Below the pieces are notes generated by a model. The model was given only the letters and a program-made list of their open reading frames with translations, was not told where the DNA came from and made no database searches. DNA of 24,351 bases from an uncultured Clostridium sp. (GTDB taxonomy: Bacteria > Bacillota > Clostridia > Peptostreptococcales > Peptostreptococcaceae), in NCBI GenBank assembly GCA_900539645.1, contig UQCY01000015.1:1-24351 (forward strand). Reading direction: 5' to 3'. The position numbers and the translations under genes were made by a program. The first letter of the stretch is position 1, and each line of letters starts with the position of its first letter. Shown here piece by piece: positions 1 to 8,168 of the stretch.

Positions 1-69
1 AAGAAAAGGAAAGATGTTAAATAATCAATTTGAAGAGTATTATGTGACAATCCTTTTAAGGAGGAAATT

Positions 70-933
70 TTGAAAAAATTACGAATTGATAGAAAGAACA
101 AAAAAGGCTTTCAGAAATTCGCTGCAGGAGTCATGGCATTAGTAATGACTGTTTCCGGACTGACAATATCGCCAGTCCGGAGCGAAGCTGCAGCTGCAGA
201 GTATGAAATTTATCCGAATCCACAGGTGATTCAATATACGGAAGGTGACTATGTTATCAAAAACGAGGTCAATGTAGTATATGAATCAGGAATCGATCAG
301 GCAACGAAAGATCGATTAGCAGAAGCACTTGCGTTGAAAGACGGGGTAACAGTGACCACATCCGAGTCAATTGAAGAGGGCAAGACGAATATTCTTGTTG
401 GAATTGATGGTTCGGGAGAAGTTGCAGATACTTATGCAAATGAACATGTGAATATGCAGTCAGCGGATTTGTATGAAAAGCTGGACGCCTATGTATTGGA
501 TAGTAATGATGATGTGATTACTGTAGTAGGTGCAGACACAGATGCAAGTTATTATGGATTGACGACGTTGTATCATATTTTGAAGCAGATGGATAGTAAT
601 ACCATCCGGAATTTTCACATTGAGGACTGGGCAGATGTTGCAAGTCGTGGATTTATTGAAGGGTATTATGGAAATCCATGGTCTACAGAAGATAGAATCA
701 ATCTTATGAAATGGGGCGGTTATTATAAACTGAATTCCTATTTCTATGCACCGAAAAATGATCCAAAGCATAATGCAAAATGGAGAGAATTATATACAGA
801 AGAGGAACTGAATACATTAATCAGACCTTTGGCAGAAGCTGGGAATGCATCTAAATGCCGTTTTGTGTATGCACTTCATACGTTTATGTATAATCCGGTT
901 AGATTTGACGGCAATTATCAAGCTGATTTAAAA
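70..933 (+). pseudogene. GH84 beta-N-acetylglucosaminidase, 5' fragment (truncated)
   Basis: N-terminal part of a secreted family 84 glycoside hydrolase (O-GlcNAcase/hyaluronidase type), which would remove N-acetylglucosamine from host glycans outside the cell. The start is TTG at 70, with AAGGAGG at 58-64. Residues 1-40 look like a signal peptide: a basic start, a hydrophobic core (FAAGVMALVMTVSGLTI) and small residues before AAAAEY. Residues of about 42-185 resemble the GH20b-like domain that precedes GH84 domains. The catalytic domain begins at about 192 with RGFIEGYYGNPWS, then WGGYYKLNSYFYAPK and CRFVYALHTFMYNP. Family-like sequence stops at NYQADLK (282-288). The next 18 residues, up to the stop at 990, are antisense to the neighbouring regulator. 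The catalytic Asp-Asp pair expected just downstream is missing, so this copy cannot be active. GC is clearly higher than in the rest of the window (28 of 60 bases at 601-660 against 14 of 60 at 1321-1380). Family call is firm; intactness in the real genome is unknown. Confidence 0.85.
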
Positions 934-2353
934 GCTGGAATATTTTACTCTCATCTTCATAATTTAAAAACAGACTTATCTGAATTGTAGGCACATCTAA
1001 ATTATGCTTAATCTGTAAAGTAGTTATTATAAAATCTGGTTCGTATTCCATAACCTGACTTTCCTCAAAGAACGTAAACATCTTAACTACTTCCATCCTA
1101 TCTCCAAAGCGGCTATTTAATTTTTCAATACACGGTTTTGAAAGCATCTGATTGTGCGGCATAATCATAACTGCTCTATATTTCTGCACACTGTCTATTC
1201 TCTCATATGCAGCTCCAAGATGTAGCGCTAAAAACTCTATCTCTGACTCGTCTATTACATATCCTGTGAATTTTTCTATAACCTTTGCTGAATGTATCGC
1301 CATTTCAAATACTAAAGGATATTTACGTTTAATTTCCTTTAAATATAAATTTGTAACATTGACCTTGTTTCTCTGTCTTTCTATAAGTGACCGTATATGT
1401 GTTTCAAGACCAACCTTTAAATCCCAGTCCTTAGAAAAATCAACCCCAAAATACTCGGCAATCTGTTCTATTAACCGGTCTATAAGTCTTTTAACCTCTT
1501 CCTTATTATTATTTGACTTTCTATAATTTCCTGAACTCTTTCCTAAAAGAAGAAGTGAAAATCTTTTAACTTCGTCATCTACTATCTCAATATTAAGAAG
1601 CTTGCTCACCCTTTCAAAAAATTCATAAGACACATGATACTCAGTGCTTTCCATAAGTCTTTCGTCGATATCACTTGTAAGGTAGTTGTGATTTATAATT
1701 CTCTCAATCGCAATACCTGCGTGCATCATAATCATAGGAAATGTAGTTTCCCTTATCTTGTAGTCGTACTTCTCACAAACTTCCTCAAAAATATCTTTTA
1801 TCGCAAGAAGATCAAAATCTGTCCAAAAGTCAGCTATAGAATTTAAGTTCATAAAATTACCATGAGTTTCCTCTGTAAGAAGATACTTATATAACTTTCT
1901 CTTATCTATCTCCTCGCCCTCAAGTCTAATATGATTCTTAGATCTAATCAGCTTTAAACTAGGATAATTCTCTATAATCTTTCTTATCTTCTTTAAATCG
2001 TTGTCTATAGAATATCCACTAACAAAAACTCTCTCTTGCAGCTGAATCAAATTAATCTCCTTATTTCTAAAAAGAAGCTCCTGAATAATCCAAATACATC
2101 TCTCATGTGCTGTCTGCGGAACAATTTCCTTAACCTCTATATCCTGCTTATCCAAAAGAATCTCGTCTATATGATACCCTGCTCTCCTATTAGACTCTAT
2201 AAGCTGACAATCATAGTATTTATTTATAGCTTCAATATCTGAGCGAATAGTTCTATCGGTAACATTAAGAATCTTTGCAATCTCTTTTCCTGTCATCCAA
2301 TTATTTGAATCACTCAATATATTTATAACATTCATCTGCCTATTGCTCAGCAT
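899..2353 (-). CDS. PRD-containing transcriptional regulator (LicR/MtlR-like), 3' truncated
   Basis: PTS-controlled transcription factor. Residues of about 4-60 form an HTH (TGKEIAKILNVTDRTIRSDI). A second HTH-like region lies near 90-150. PRD1 covers about 180-280 and PRD2 about 295-395, with candidate phosphorylatable His at 214, 322 and 381 (numbered from the upstream ATG at 2362). An EIIB-like fold follows from 396, but the usual Cys of the VCSSG loop is missing (VMIMPHNQ). LicR/MtlR proteins normally end with an EIIA-like domain, giving about 630-690 residues. This one stops at about 487, inside the last helix of the EIIB-like part (FQLLNQLDN), exactly where the GH84 fragment begins. The last four residues, CRQI, are antisense GH84 sequence. 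I prefer ATG 2353 to ATG 2362, because AAAGGA directly abuts 2362 but has normal spacing to 2353. It may control the PTS operon on its right or a partner lost beyond the junction. Confidence 0.85.
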   Translation of the reverse strand: MLSNRQMNVINILSDSNNWMTGKEIAKILNVTDRTIRSDIEAINKYYDCQLIESNRRAGYHIDEILLDKQDIEVKEIVPQTAHERCIWIIQELLFRNKEINLIQLQERVFVSGYSIDNDLKKIRKIIENYPSLKLIRSKNHIRLEGEEIDKRKLYKYLLTEETHGNFMNLNSIADFWTDFDLLAIKDIFEEVCEKYDYKIRETTFPMIMMHAGIAIERIINHNYLTSDIDERLMESTEYHVSYEFFERVSKLLNIEIVDDEVKRFSLLLLGKSSGNYRKSNNNKEEVKRLIDRLIEQIAEYFGVDFSKDWDLKVGLETHIRSLIERQRNKVNVTNLYLKEIKRKYPLVFEMAIHSAKVIEKFTGYVIDESEIEFLALHLGAAYERIDSVQKYRAVMIMPHNQMLSKPCIEKLNSRFGDRMEVVKMFTFFEESQVMEYEPDFIITTLQIKHNLDVPTIQISLFLNYEDESKIFQLLNQLDNCRQI

Positions 2354-2464
2354 ACCTATCATCCTTTCCCAAACTTAATTTATATTAGTTATTTATATAT
2401 ATTCATTACTTTTACTAATTTTTATTTTGATTTTTATAAATTCACTAACTTTTTTTTACTCTAG

Positions 2465-2551
2465 TTCCTATATTAATAATATACTAATACCTTTTCCTAA
2501 TCTACTATTTCCATTTCCTAACAGACAGGAAAATTCCTAACTCATTAGGAA
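2465..2551. promoter_or_regulatory. Cluster of TTCCTAA motifs upstream of the PRD regulator
   Basis: The 303-bp spacer 2363-2665 is very AT-rich and holds TTCCTAT at 2465, TTCCTAA at 2494, 2515 and 2534, and the inverted copy TTAGGAA at 2545. The last two form a palindrome, TTCCTAACTCATTAGGAA (2534-2551). The spacings 2494-2515 and 2515-2534 are 21 and 19 bp, about two helical turns, which suits side-by-side binding of a dimeric activator on one face of DNA. The likely user is the adjacent LicR-like regulator (autoregulation), but this is inference. Confidence 0.45.
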
Positions 2552-2614
2552 AAATAAATTCTATATTCTCATAAAATTTACTATATAACGTCCTATTTTT
2601 AATAATAAATCTAC

Positions 2615-2649
2615 AAAAAAAGAGACTATTGTAAATATACAACAGTCTC
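2615..2649 (-). terminator. Intrinsic terminator of the PTS-peptidase operon
   Basis: Read on the minus strand, an 11-bp stem GAGACTGTTGT/ACAATAGTCTC (with one G-U/mismatch position) closes a 6-nt loop and is followed by seven T residues. It lies 17 bp after the stop of the MalY-like gene and ends the leftward operon. Confidence 0.85.
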
Positions 2650-2665
2650 AATGAATTATTTAGAA

Positions 2666-3853
2666 CTAACAAAATAGATCTTCATATGTATTTTTAATTC
2701 TATTTAAAGCTTCATTTAATGTAGCTCTTGGGCATCCGATATTGATTCTTACGAATCCTTCTCCGTCCCGTACAAAATAACTTCCAACTACCATAGTTAG
2801 ATTAGCCTTTATAAAGAAGTCTCTCATTTCTTCTTCATTTGCAAATATTTCTCTAACATCTATCCAAGCAAGGAATGATGATTCTGATTTCATAACTTTT
2901 GCTTTAGGCATATTTTTTTCGAAAAAGTCGTAAACTATTTCGAAGTTTCCTGCAACATATACAGTCATCTGATCTAACCACTCTTCACTTTCATTGTAAG
3001 CTGCTACTATAGCAGGAACAGCAAACACATTTGGAGAAGTTATTGAGTTGCTTTTTAATCTAGTTAATAAAGTTTCTCTTACTTCTTTGTTTCTTATTAC
3101 AACATAAGAAGTTTTAAGTCCACCTAGGTTAAATCCTTTATTAGGTGAAACACATACTATACTGTTTTCATGTATTTCAGGATGTGCATTCCATAAAGAT
3201 GTAAACTTACTTCTATCAAATACTATATCTCTATGTATTTCATCACATACTAAAAGTACATTGTATTTTAGACATAATTCTGACACTCTATATAATTCAT
3301 CTTTTGTCCATATACGACCAGATGGATTCTGTGGGCTACAGAAAATAAATACTTTTATATTATTAGATTTCATCTGTTCTTCCATATCTTCAAAATCTAA
3401 ATAATATCTATTATCCACTAATTTTAATGGACTGCAGTATAACTGTCTGCTGTTGTTTTCTACAGCCTCAGCAAAAGGATCATATGCTGGTGTATTTATT
3501 AATACTCCCTCTCCTTCCTTAGTATATGCCTGAACTATATAATGAAGAGTTGATACTGTACCAAAAGTAAGTTTTATCCATTCTTTTTCTATATCTACAT
3601 TGAATCTTCTTTTATTCCAATCTATTACAGCATCGTAGAAATCGTCGCCTACAAATGTATAGCTGTAATCTCCAACCGCTGCTCTTTTTGCGATTGCTTC
3701 TTTTATAGCTGGTGAACATTCAAAATCTATATCCGCTAAATCCATAGGAATAGCATCTTCACCTAAGCCGAATTTTTCTTTTAATACATGGTTACTCCAT
3801 TTTCTACAGTTACCTTCTTTTCTATTTATTACCTTGTCAAAATTATATTCCAT
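2666..3853 (-). CDS. MalY/PatB-type PLP enzyme (cystathionine beta-lyase/aminotransferase)
   Basis: Fold-type I PLP enzyme of the MalY/PatB group, 395 aa, the usual length. Members cleave C-S bonds of cystathionine and other cysteine conjugates to pyruvate, ammonia and a thiol; some act as aminotransferases. Seen in the sequence: NPSGR near 176-180, CDEIHRD at 203-209, the Schiff-base lysine in SPNKGFNLGGLK (K239), and a C-terminal arginine in FVRINIGCP. It is the last gene of the operon. Its start lies 5 nt after the stop of the Xaa-Pro peptidase gene, and its ribosome site (GGGAGAG) sits in that gene's last codons, so translation is probably coupled. MalY is also linked to a PTS gene in E. 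coli malXY, where it doubles as a modulator of MalT. Substrate here is unknown. Confidence 0.88.
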   Translation of the reverse strand: MEYNFDKVINRKEGNCRKWSNHVLKEKFGLGEDAIPMDLADIDFECSPAIKEAIAKRAAVGDYSYTFVGDDFYDAVIDWNKRRFNVDIEKEWIKLTFGTVSTLHYIVQAYTKEGEGVLINTPAYDPFAEAVENNSRQLYCSPLKLVDNRYYLDFEDMEEQMKSNNIKVFIFCSPQNPSGRIWTKDELYRVSELCLKYNVLLVCDEIHRDIVFDRSKFTSLWNAHPEIHENSIVCVSPNKGFNLGGLKTSYVVIRNKEVRETLLTRLKSNSITSPNVFAVPAIVAAYNESEEWLDQMTVYVAGNFEIVYDFFEKNMPKAKVMKSESSFLAWIDVREIFANEEEMRDFFIKANLTMVVGSYFVRDGEGFVRINIGCPRATLNEALNRIKNTYEDLFC

Positions 3854-3858
3854 ATTAA

Positions 3859-4929
3859 TTACTCTCCCAATATTATAAATTCTTTAGTTGTTTTATTAAG
3901 CGAAACACCTTTTCCGTCTATTATAACAACATCATCTTCTATTCTAACCCCACCTACATTAGGTATGTAGATTCCTGGTTCACAAGACATAACCATTCCT
4001 TCTGTTAGAATATCTTTACTTCTCTGGTTTAGTGTTGGAACTTCACCATCTCCTAGACCTATTCCATGTCCTAGGCCATGATTGAAATATTCACCAAATC
4101 CATGCTCTTCTATAATTTGTCTAGCCACGCTGTCGACTTCACTTGCCTTTGCACCTTCTTTAATGGCTGCAATACCTGATGTCTGAGCTTCTAAAACAAC
4201 ATCATATACTTTTTTAATAATTTCAGGAGGCTCTCCTATAGATATAGTACGAGTCATATCTGATTGGTATCCTTCATAAACAACACCAAAATCTATTGTT
4301 ATTGCTTCATTTCTTTTTAATTTTTTTGTTGTCGGTCTTCCATGAGGCATTGCACCTCTATCACCTGAAACAACTATTGTTTCAAAAGACATTCCACTTG
4401 CGCCTTTTTTAAGAGCATGGTATTGAAGTAGAGCTGCTACCTCTAGCTCTGTCATACCTTCTTCTATTACTGAAATAACTTCACTAAATACTTTATCTGT
4501 TATCTCGCATGCTTTTTTGATAAGAGCAATCTCATCATCTGATTTGATTGCTCTTGCTTTTCCAAGTTCATTTGTCAATAGAGTAAGATCTAATCCTGCT
4601 TCTTTTAACCGGATGTAATCCTGTATAGTCATAGCCTGGCTTTCTATTGCGAGATTTTTTATATTTAGTTCTTCTAATAATTCTAATATACTAGGTATAT
4701 AAGACCCCTGTGGTACAACTTTTTTAATAAATCCAGTTGTTCTCTTGTCAGCTTCATCTATGTATCTTCCATCTAAAATCTGATATTTTGCATCTTTTGT
4801 TATAAGTACATAGACTCCACTTCCAGTAAGTGCACCGACATATCTCTTATTGTTTTTTCCTTTTATTAAAATTGCTTCTGTGTTTAATTCCTCTATTAAA
4901 TCTCTTAGTTTTTTTACTCTATCGTTCAT
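3859..4929 (-). CDS. M24 family Xaa-Pro peptidase (PepQ/PepP-like)
   Basis: Cytoplasmic metallopeptidase of the pita-bread fold, 356 aa, which removes or splits N-terminal residues before proline. Residues 1-125 form the creatinase N-terminal domain and 130-350 the catalytic M24 domain. All five metal ligands are present: D213 (TIDFG), D224 (SDMTRT), H288 (NHGLGHGIGL), E317 (SCEPGIY) and E331 (RIEDD). A conserved H196 (MPHGRPT) is also present. GAGAGG precedes the ATG. It sits 24 bp after the PTS IIC gene and 5 bp before the MalY-like gene, inside one leftward operon. Family assignment is firm. Aminopeptidase P or prolidase activity cannot be told apart by eye. Its place in a PTS operon suggests that it works on the imported compound or on a product of it. 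Confidence 0.9.
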   Translation of the reverse strand: MNDRVKKLRDLIEELNTEAILIKGKNNKRYVGALTGSGVYVLITKDAKYQILDGRYIDEADKRTTGFIKKVVPQGSYIPSILELLEELNIKNLAIESQAMTIQDYIRLKEAGLDLTLLTNELGKARAIKSDDEIALIKKACEITDKVFSEVISVIEEGMTELEVAALLQYHALKKGASGMSFETIVVSGDRGAMPHGRPTTKKLKRNEAITIDFGVVYEGYQSDMTRTISIGEPPEIIKKVYDVVLEAQTSGIAAIKEGAKASEVDSVARQIIEEHGFGEYFNHGLGHGIGLGDGEVPTLNQRSKDILTEGMVMSCEPGIYIPNVGGVRIEDDVVIIDGKGVSLNKTTKEFIILGE

Positions 4930-4953
4930 GGTTTTTAGTCCTCTCTATATAAA

Positions 4954-6282
4954 TTAGAAGTCTAAGTCTAAATCTCCAAGTAAATCTTTATCTTCACTTG
5001 AGAATATATCTTTTGTTTCTTCTACTTTTTTAGCTTCTTCAACTTCTTCCTGGCGTTCCATAATCTTGAAGAATGGCCAGTATAATGCAACTGATAATAC
5101 TAACTGTAATGCATTGACTAATATTGTTCTCCAGTCACCGTTTGTTAAGAATCCTTCTAAGAATACTCCAACGTATGGTGGGTCGAATATTGGTTTATCT
5201 AATAATCCCCAGTGCATTAAGAACATTGGTAATGTACCTATTATAGCTCCACCGAATACATGTGGTATGAACATCATTGGGTTTAGTATTATTGGAGCAC
5301 CGAATAGTATAGGTTCATTTATACCGAATAAAGCTGGGAATAATGAAACTTTACCGATCTGTTTGTATCTTTTGTTTTTAGATAGTAAGCATGCTACTAC
5401 ACATCCTATACTTATACCACATCCTGTGAATCCGAAGAATGCACTTGATGTTCCTGCTGTATAGAAGTGAGGTAATGCCTGTCCAGCCTGCATAGCTGCT
5501 ATATTTTCTGCTATAAATGTAACCATTATTGGTCTTGTTATTGGACTGAACACTGATGAATGTATTCCGAAGAAGAATATGAAACATATAGCAAAGTTTA
5601 ATCCAAGAACAGCCCATGGGTTATCCATAGAACCAACTAATGGAGCTAAGAATCTAGTAAGTATCTGTGGTGGTAATTCACCGAATATTGTTAATGATAA
5701 GAATCTTGCGACTATAAAAGTTCCACCAACGATTATACTTGTTGGTATTAACTCGAATGATTTAGATACGAAATCTGGTACGCCTTCTGGCATTTTTATT
5801 GTAAGGTTTTTAACTTTACAGAAGTTGTATAATTCTACTGAAAGTAAACCTGCTATCATACCTGTAAATAGCCCTTTAGCACCTAAGTTACCTAGGTCTA
5901 AAGCACCTTCTGGAGTTATATCTGCAACTAAGAATAAGAATGCGAATGTTGCAAGAGTTATACATCCTGGAATATATAATTTATAATGATTACCTAGGTT
6001 ATAAGCTATACACATACAAGCATATAAACCTATTAAACCTATTGAAAGTGTTACTGGTAAATCTAATATTGCCGCGTTATTTAATATAAACTGGCTTACT
6101 GGGTTGTTTTCCCCAATCATATTTGGTAAAGCTGGAAGTACTGCGAATAAACTTCCTAGTATTGTGAATGGTGTCATCGCAACCATTCCGGCTTTTATCG
6201 CACTTAAGTGTCTCTGATTATCTACTTTATGTGCTAATGGCATAAAATACTTATTCATAAATGCTTCAAATTTAGCAAACAT
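4954..6282 (-). CDS. PTS transporter subunit IIC, lactose/cellobiose family
   Basis: Membrane channel component (442 aa) of a lactose/N,N'-diacetylchitobiose/cellobiose-family PTS; it binds the substrate and passes it to IIB for phosphorylation. About ten hydrophobic segments are visible. Family landmarks are the N-terminal KYFMPLAHKVDNQRHL, the FFGIHSS loop (substrate His) and GINEPILFGAPIILNP (substrate Glu). The last 40 residues form a charged, acidic tail (EEVEEAKKVEE...DLLGDLDLDF) longer than in typical ChbC/CelB. SD AAGGAG precedes ATG 6282. It lies 33 bp after the IIB gene. The substrate cannot be read from sequence. The neighbours are peptidases rather than a 6-phospho-glycosidase, so a plain beta-disaccharide is less obvious than usual. 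Confidence 0.93.
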   Translation of the reverse strand: MFAKFEAFMNKYFMPLAHKVDNQRHLSAIKAGMVAMTPFTILGSLFAVLPALPNMIGENNPVSQFILNNAAILDLPVTLSIGLIGLYACMCIAYNLGNHYKLYIPGCITLATFAFLFLVADITPEGALDLGNLGAKGLFTGMIAGLLSVELYNFCKVKNLTIKMPEGVPDFVSKSFELIPTSIIVGGTFIVARFLSLTIFGELPPQILTRFLAPLVGSMDNPWAVLGLNFAICFIFFFGIHSSVFSPITRPIMVTFIAENIAAMQAGQALPHFYTAGTSSAFFGFTGCGISIGCVVACLLSKNKRYKQIGKVSLFPALFGINEPILFGAPIILNPMMFIPHVFGGAIIGTLPMFLMHWGLLDKPIFDPPYVGVFLEGFLTNGDWRTILVNALQLVLSVALYWPFFKIMERQEEVEEAKKVEETKDIFSSEDKDLLGDLDLDF

Positions 6283-6315
6283 ATATTCAATCTCCTTTTT
6301 TATTCTATTTAATTT

Positions 6316-6648
6316 TTATTTTCCCATCTGATGTTTTTTGTAAGTTACTAGAGCTAATTTCATAACTGTTGCTCCGTCCATTTTTCCGTAAACGTCTTTA
6401 TCTATTACAACATAAGGTATATTTCTTGGTTCGCATAAAGATGCTATAAAGTCAGTTTTATGAGAAACCTGAGGTCCTATCATTACTATATCCCAGTTGT
6501 CTATTTCACTTTCTAGTGAATCTGCTGGTATAGCAGTGAATGCGAAATCATCTTCGTTTAATTTAGCACTTTCTTTTACTACCTTTTTCATATTCTGCAT
6601 AAGCATGTTTGTTGAAAATCCACCTGCACAACATAATAATATTTTCAT
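6316..6648 (-). CDS. PTS subunit IIB, lactose/cellobiose family
   Basis: Soluble 110-aa phosphocarrier that takes phosphate from IIA on a cysteine and transfers it to the sugar held by IIC. The phosphorylation loop is MKILLCCAGGFSTNML. C6 aligns with the CxAG pattern of ChbB-like proteins; C7 is directly next to it. The rest has the Rossmann-like alternation of the family, with DIVMIGPQVSHK near 54-65. AGGAGG lies just before ATG 6648. A 146-bp spacer separates it from the IIA gene upstream, unlike the tight spacing elsewhere in the operon, so the two subunits may be expressed at different levels. Confidence 0.92.
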   Translation of the reverse strand: MKILLCCAGGFSTNMLMQNMKKVVKESAKLNEDDFAFTAIPADSLESEIDNWDIVMIGPQVSHKTDFIASLCEPRNIPYVVIDKDVYGKMDGATVMKLALVTYKKHQMGK

Positions 6649-6794
6649 AACTATTATTCCTCCTAAAATTTTGTTTTTATTTTTACTGGATTTTTTTATA
6701 TTATTTATATTTTAAAAATATAATTAATTTCTAATTTACTTTTGACAAATTTATCTTTCTGATTTATTTGTTTCTAATTTTTTAAGTTCAAATC

Positions 6795-7103
6795 TTATTC
6801 TTCTTCGAAAATATTTATAACTGCTTCTATTATGTCTTTAGCTAACTGAGAAGTCATGTAATGGTCCTGAGCGTGAACCATTAATAAGCTCATTTCTGGG
6901 CTTTCCATATCTTCATTTAAGTCCCGTGTTATAAGCTGAGTCTGTATATTGTGAGCTGCTACATCTATTTCTCTAGCTTCTTTTAATAAAGCTCTTGCTC
7001 CATCAAAATCTCTTGTTTTAACTTTTTTTAATGCTTCAAAAGCTTTAGCTTTACTTTCCCCTGCTGTAGATATAAGTTCCATTATCTGCATTTCTGTTGA
7101 CAT
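6795..7103 (-). CDS. PTS subunit IIA, lactose/cellobiose family
   Basis: Soluble 102-aa, all-helical phosphocarrier of the LacF/ChbA family, which accepts phosphate from HPr. The active histidine is H77 in LLMVHAQDHYMTS, and D80 is the conserved acidic residue that binds the trimer's central metal in LacF. SAGESKAKAFEALK near the N-terminus is also typical. SD AAGGAG precedes ATG 7103. The gene lies 18 bp downstream of the M42 peptidase gene. After it comes the longest spacer in the operon (6649-6794), which is almost pure A+T and includes a small ATATTTTTAAAATAT palindrome but no clear terminator. Confidence 0.92.
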   Translation of the reverse strand: MSTEMQIMELISTAGESKAKAFEALKKVKTRDFDGARALLKEAREIDVAAHNIQTQLITRDLNEDMESPEMSLLMVHAQDHYMTSQLAKDIIEAVINIFEEE

Positions 7104-7121
7104 TTTTTAAAATCTCCTTTT

Positions 7122-8165
7122 TTAACCAAATTTTCTTATTTTATTATATTTTTCTTTATCTAAATCTAAAATTAATTTAGTATATAGCTCTATAGTATCT
7201 TCAAGATCTTTATTACTTACTATTGAGAATGCACAGTGTCCGTATCTTACTGGTATACAAGTAACAACTGCTGCCTTTCCTTCATTTACTAGATGAGCCT
7301 CACCTGCATCAGTTCCTCCTGACTGGAACATATCGTGCTGTAACGAAATATCGTTTGCCTCAGCTACATCAATAACGTAATTAACTAATTCCTTGTTTGG
7401 AACTAAAGTTCTGTCTCTATGCATAAGCATGATACCCTTATCTATCTGTTTCTGATTTGTGTAATCTCTTACAAATTCATTTTTTGCACATGCAACATCT
7501 ATTGCGAATACTATGTCTGGGTTTACGAAATAAGTAGCTGTCTTACCACCTCTTATTCCAACTTCTTCACTACTTGTAGCTGCAAAATGTACATTACAGT
7601 TTAAATCTTCTTTTTCTAGTCTTTTTAAAACTTCTCCCATAACAAAGCATCCTAATCTATCGTCAAATGCTTTACCAACTAATCTATTTGGTAGGTCGAA
7701 TTTTTCAAATTCAGTTGAGTATGTAACCATATCTCCAACTCTTATCCCTAGATTTCTTACTTCTTCTTCTGTATAAGCACCGATGTCTGCGTATATATTT
7801 TCTGCTTTTCCTTCATTATAAGTAGCATTTATTATAGCAGGTATTTTCTTACCTTCTCTTGTTGTTATTCTTACTCTCTGCGTGAAATGGGCTAAAGGTT
7901 TAACACCACCTATATTTATAAGGTGTATCATACCTAATTTATCTATACTTCTTACCATAAATCCTACTTCATCCATGTGAGCACAAAGCATTATGTTTGG
8001 TAGGTCTTCACTTTTTATTTTTGAAAATATTATACTTCCTAAACCATCGTATTCTACTTTATCACTATAACCTTTTAATTCGTCTAGCATAACCTTTCTA
8101 ACTTCGCCTTCATTAGAAGCTATGGCGTCTGCTTCAGACAATTTTTTTAGAAAATCTATATTCAT
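7122..8165 (-). CDS. M42 family metallo-aminopeptidase (FrvX/glutamyl aminopeptidase-like)
   Basis: Dinuclear-zinc aminopeptidase of family M42 (347 aa, normal length), related to PepA/DapM, to TET peptidases and to E. coli FrvX. It would remove N-terminal residues from short peptides in the cytoplasm. Seen: CAHMDEVGF (first metal His/Asp) at about 61-69, AFDDRLG (bridging Asp), TSSEEVGIRGG (catalytic Glu pair), FAIDVA (metal Asp), SGGTDAGEAH, and RYGHCAF carrying the last metal His. The ribosome site AGGAGG is formed by the final Gly-Gly codons of the upstream regulator, 3 bp before this ATG, so translation is coupled. FrvX in E. coli likewise sits in a PTS operon with a BglG-like regulator. 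The physiological substrate is unknown. Confidence 0.9.
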   Translation of the reverse strand: MNIDFLKKLSEADAIASNEGEVRKVMLDELKGYSDKVEYDGLGSIIFSKIKSEDLPNIMLCAHMDEVGFMVRSIDKLGMIHLINIGGVKPLAHFTQRVRITTREGKKIPAIINATYNEGKAENIYADIGAYTEEEVRNLGIRVGDMVTYSTEFEKFDLPNRLVGKAFDDRLGCFVMGEVLKRLEKEDLNCNVHFAATSSEEVGIRGGKTATYFVNPDIVFAIDVACAKNEFVRDYTNQKQIDKGIMLMHRDRTLVPNKELVNYVIDVAEANDISLQHDMFQSGGTDAGEAHLVNEGKAAVVTCIPVRYGHCAFSIVSNKDLEDTIELYTKLILDLDKEKYNKIRKFG

Positions 8166-8168
8166 CTT

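Noticed and set aside
5066..5986. Two plus-strand open frames of more than 130 codons.
   Set aside because: Both are antisense to the PTS IIC gene, have no plausible start signals and contain low-complexity Asn/Pro/Ile residues.
6649..6794. A terminator or small gene between the PTS IIA and IIB genes.
   Set aside because: The spacer has only a short A/T palindrome without a GC stem or T-run, and no open frame with a ribosome site.
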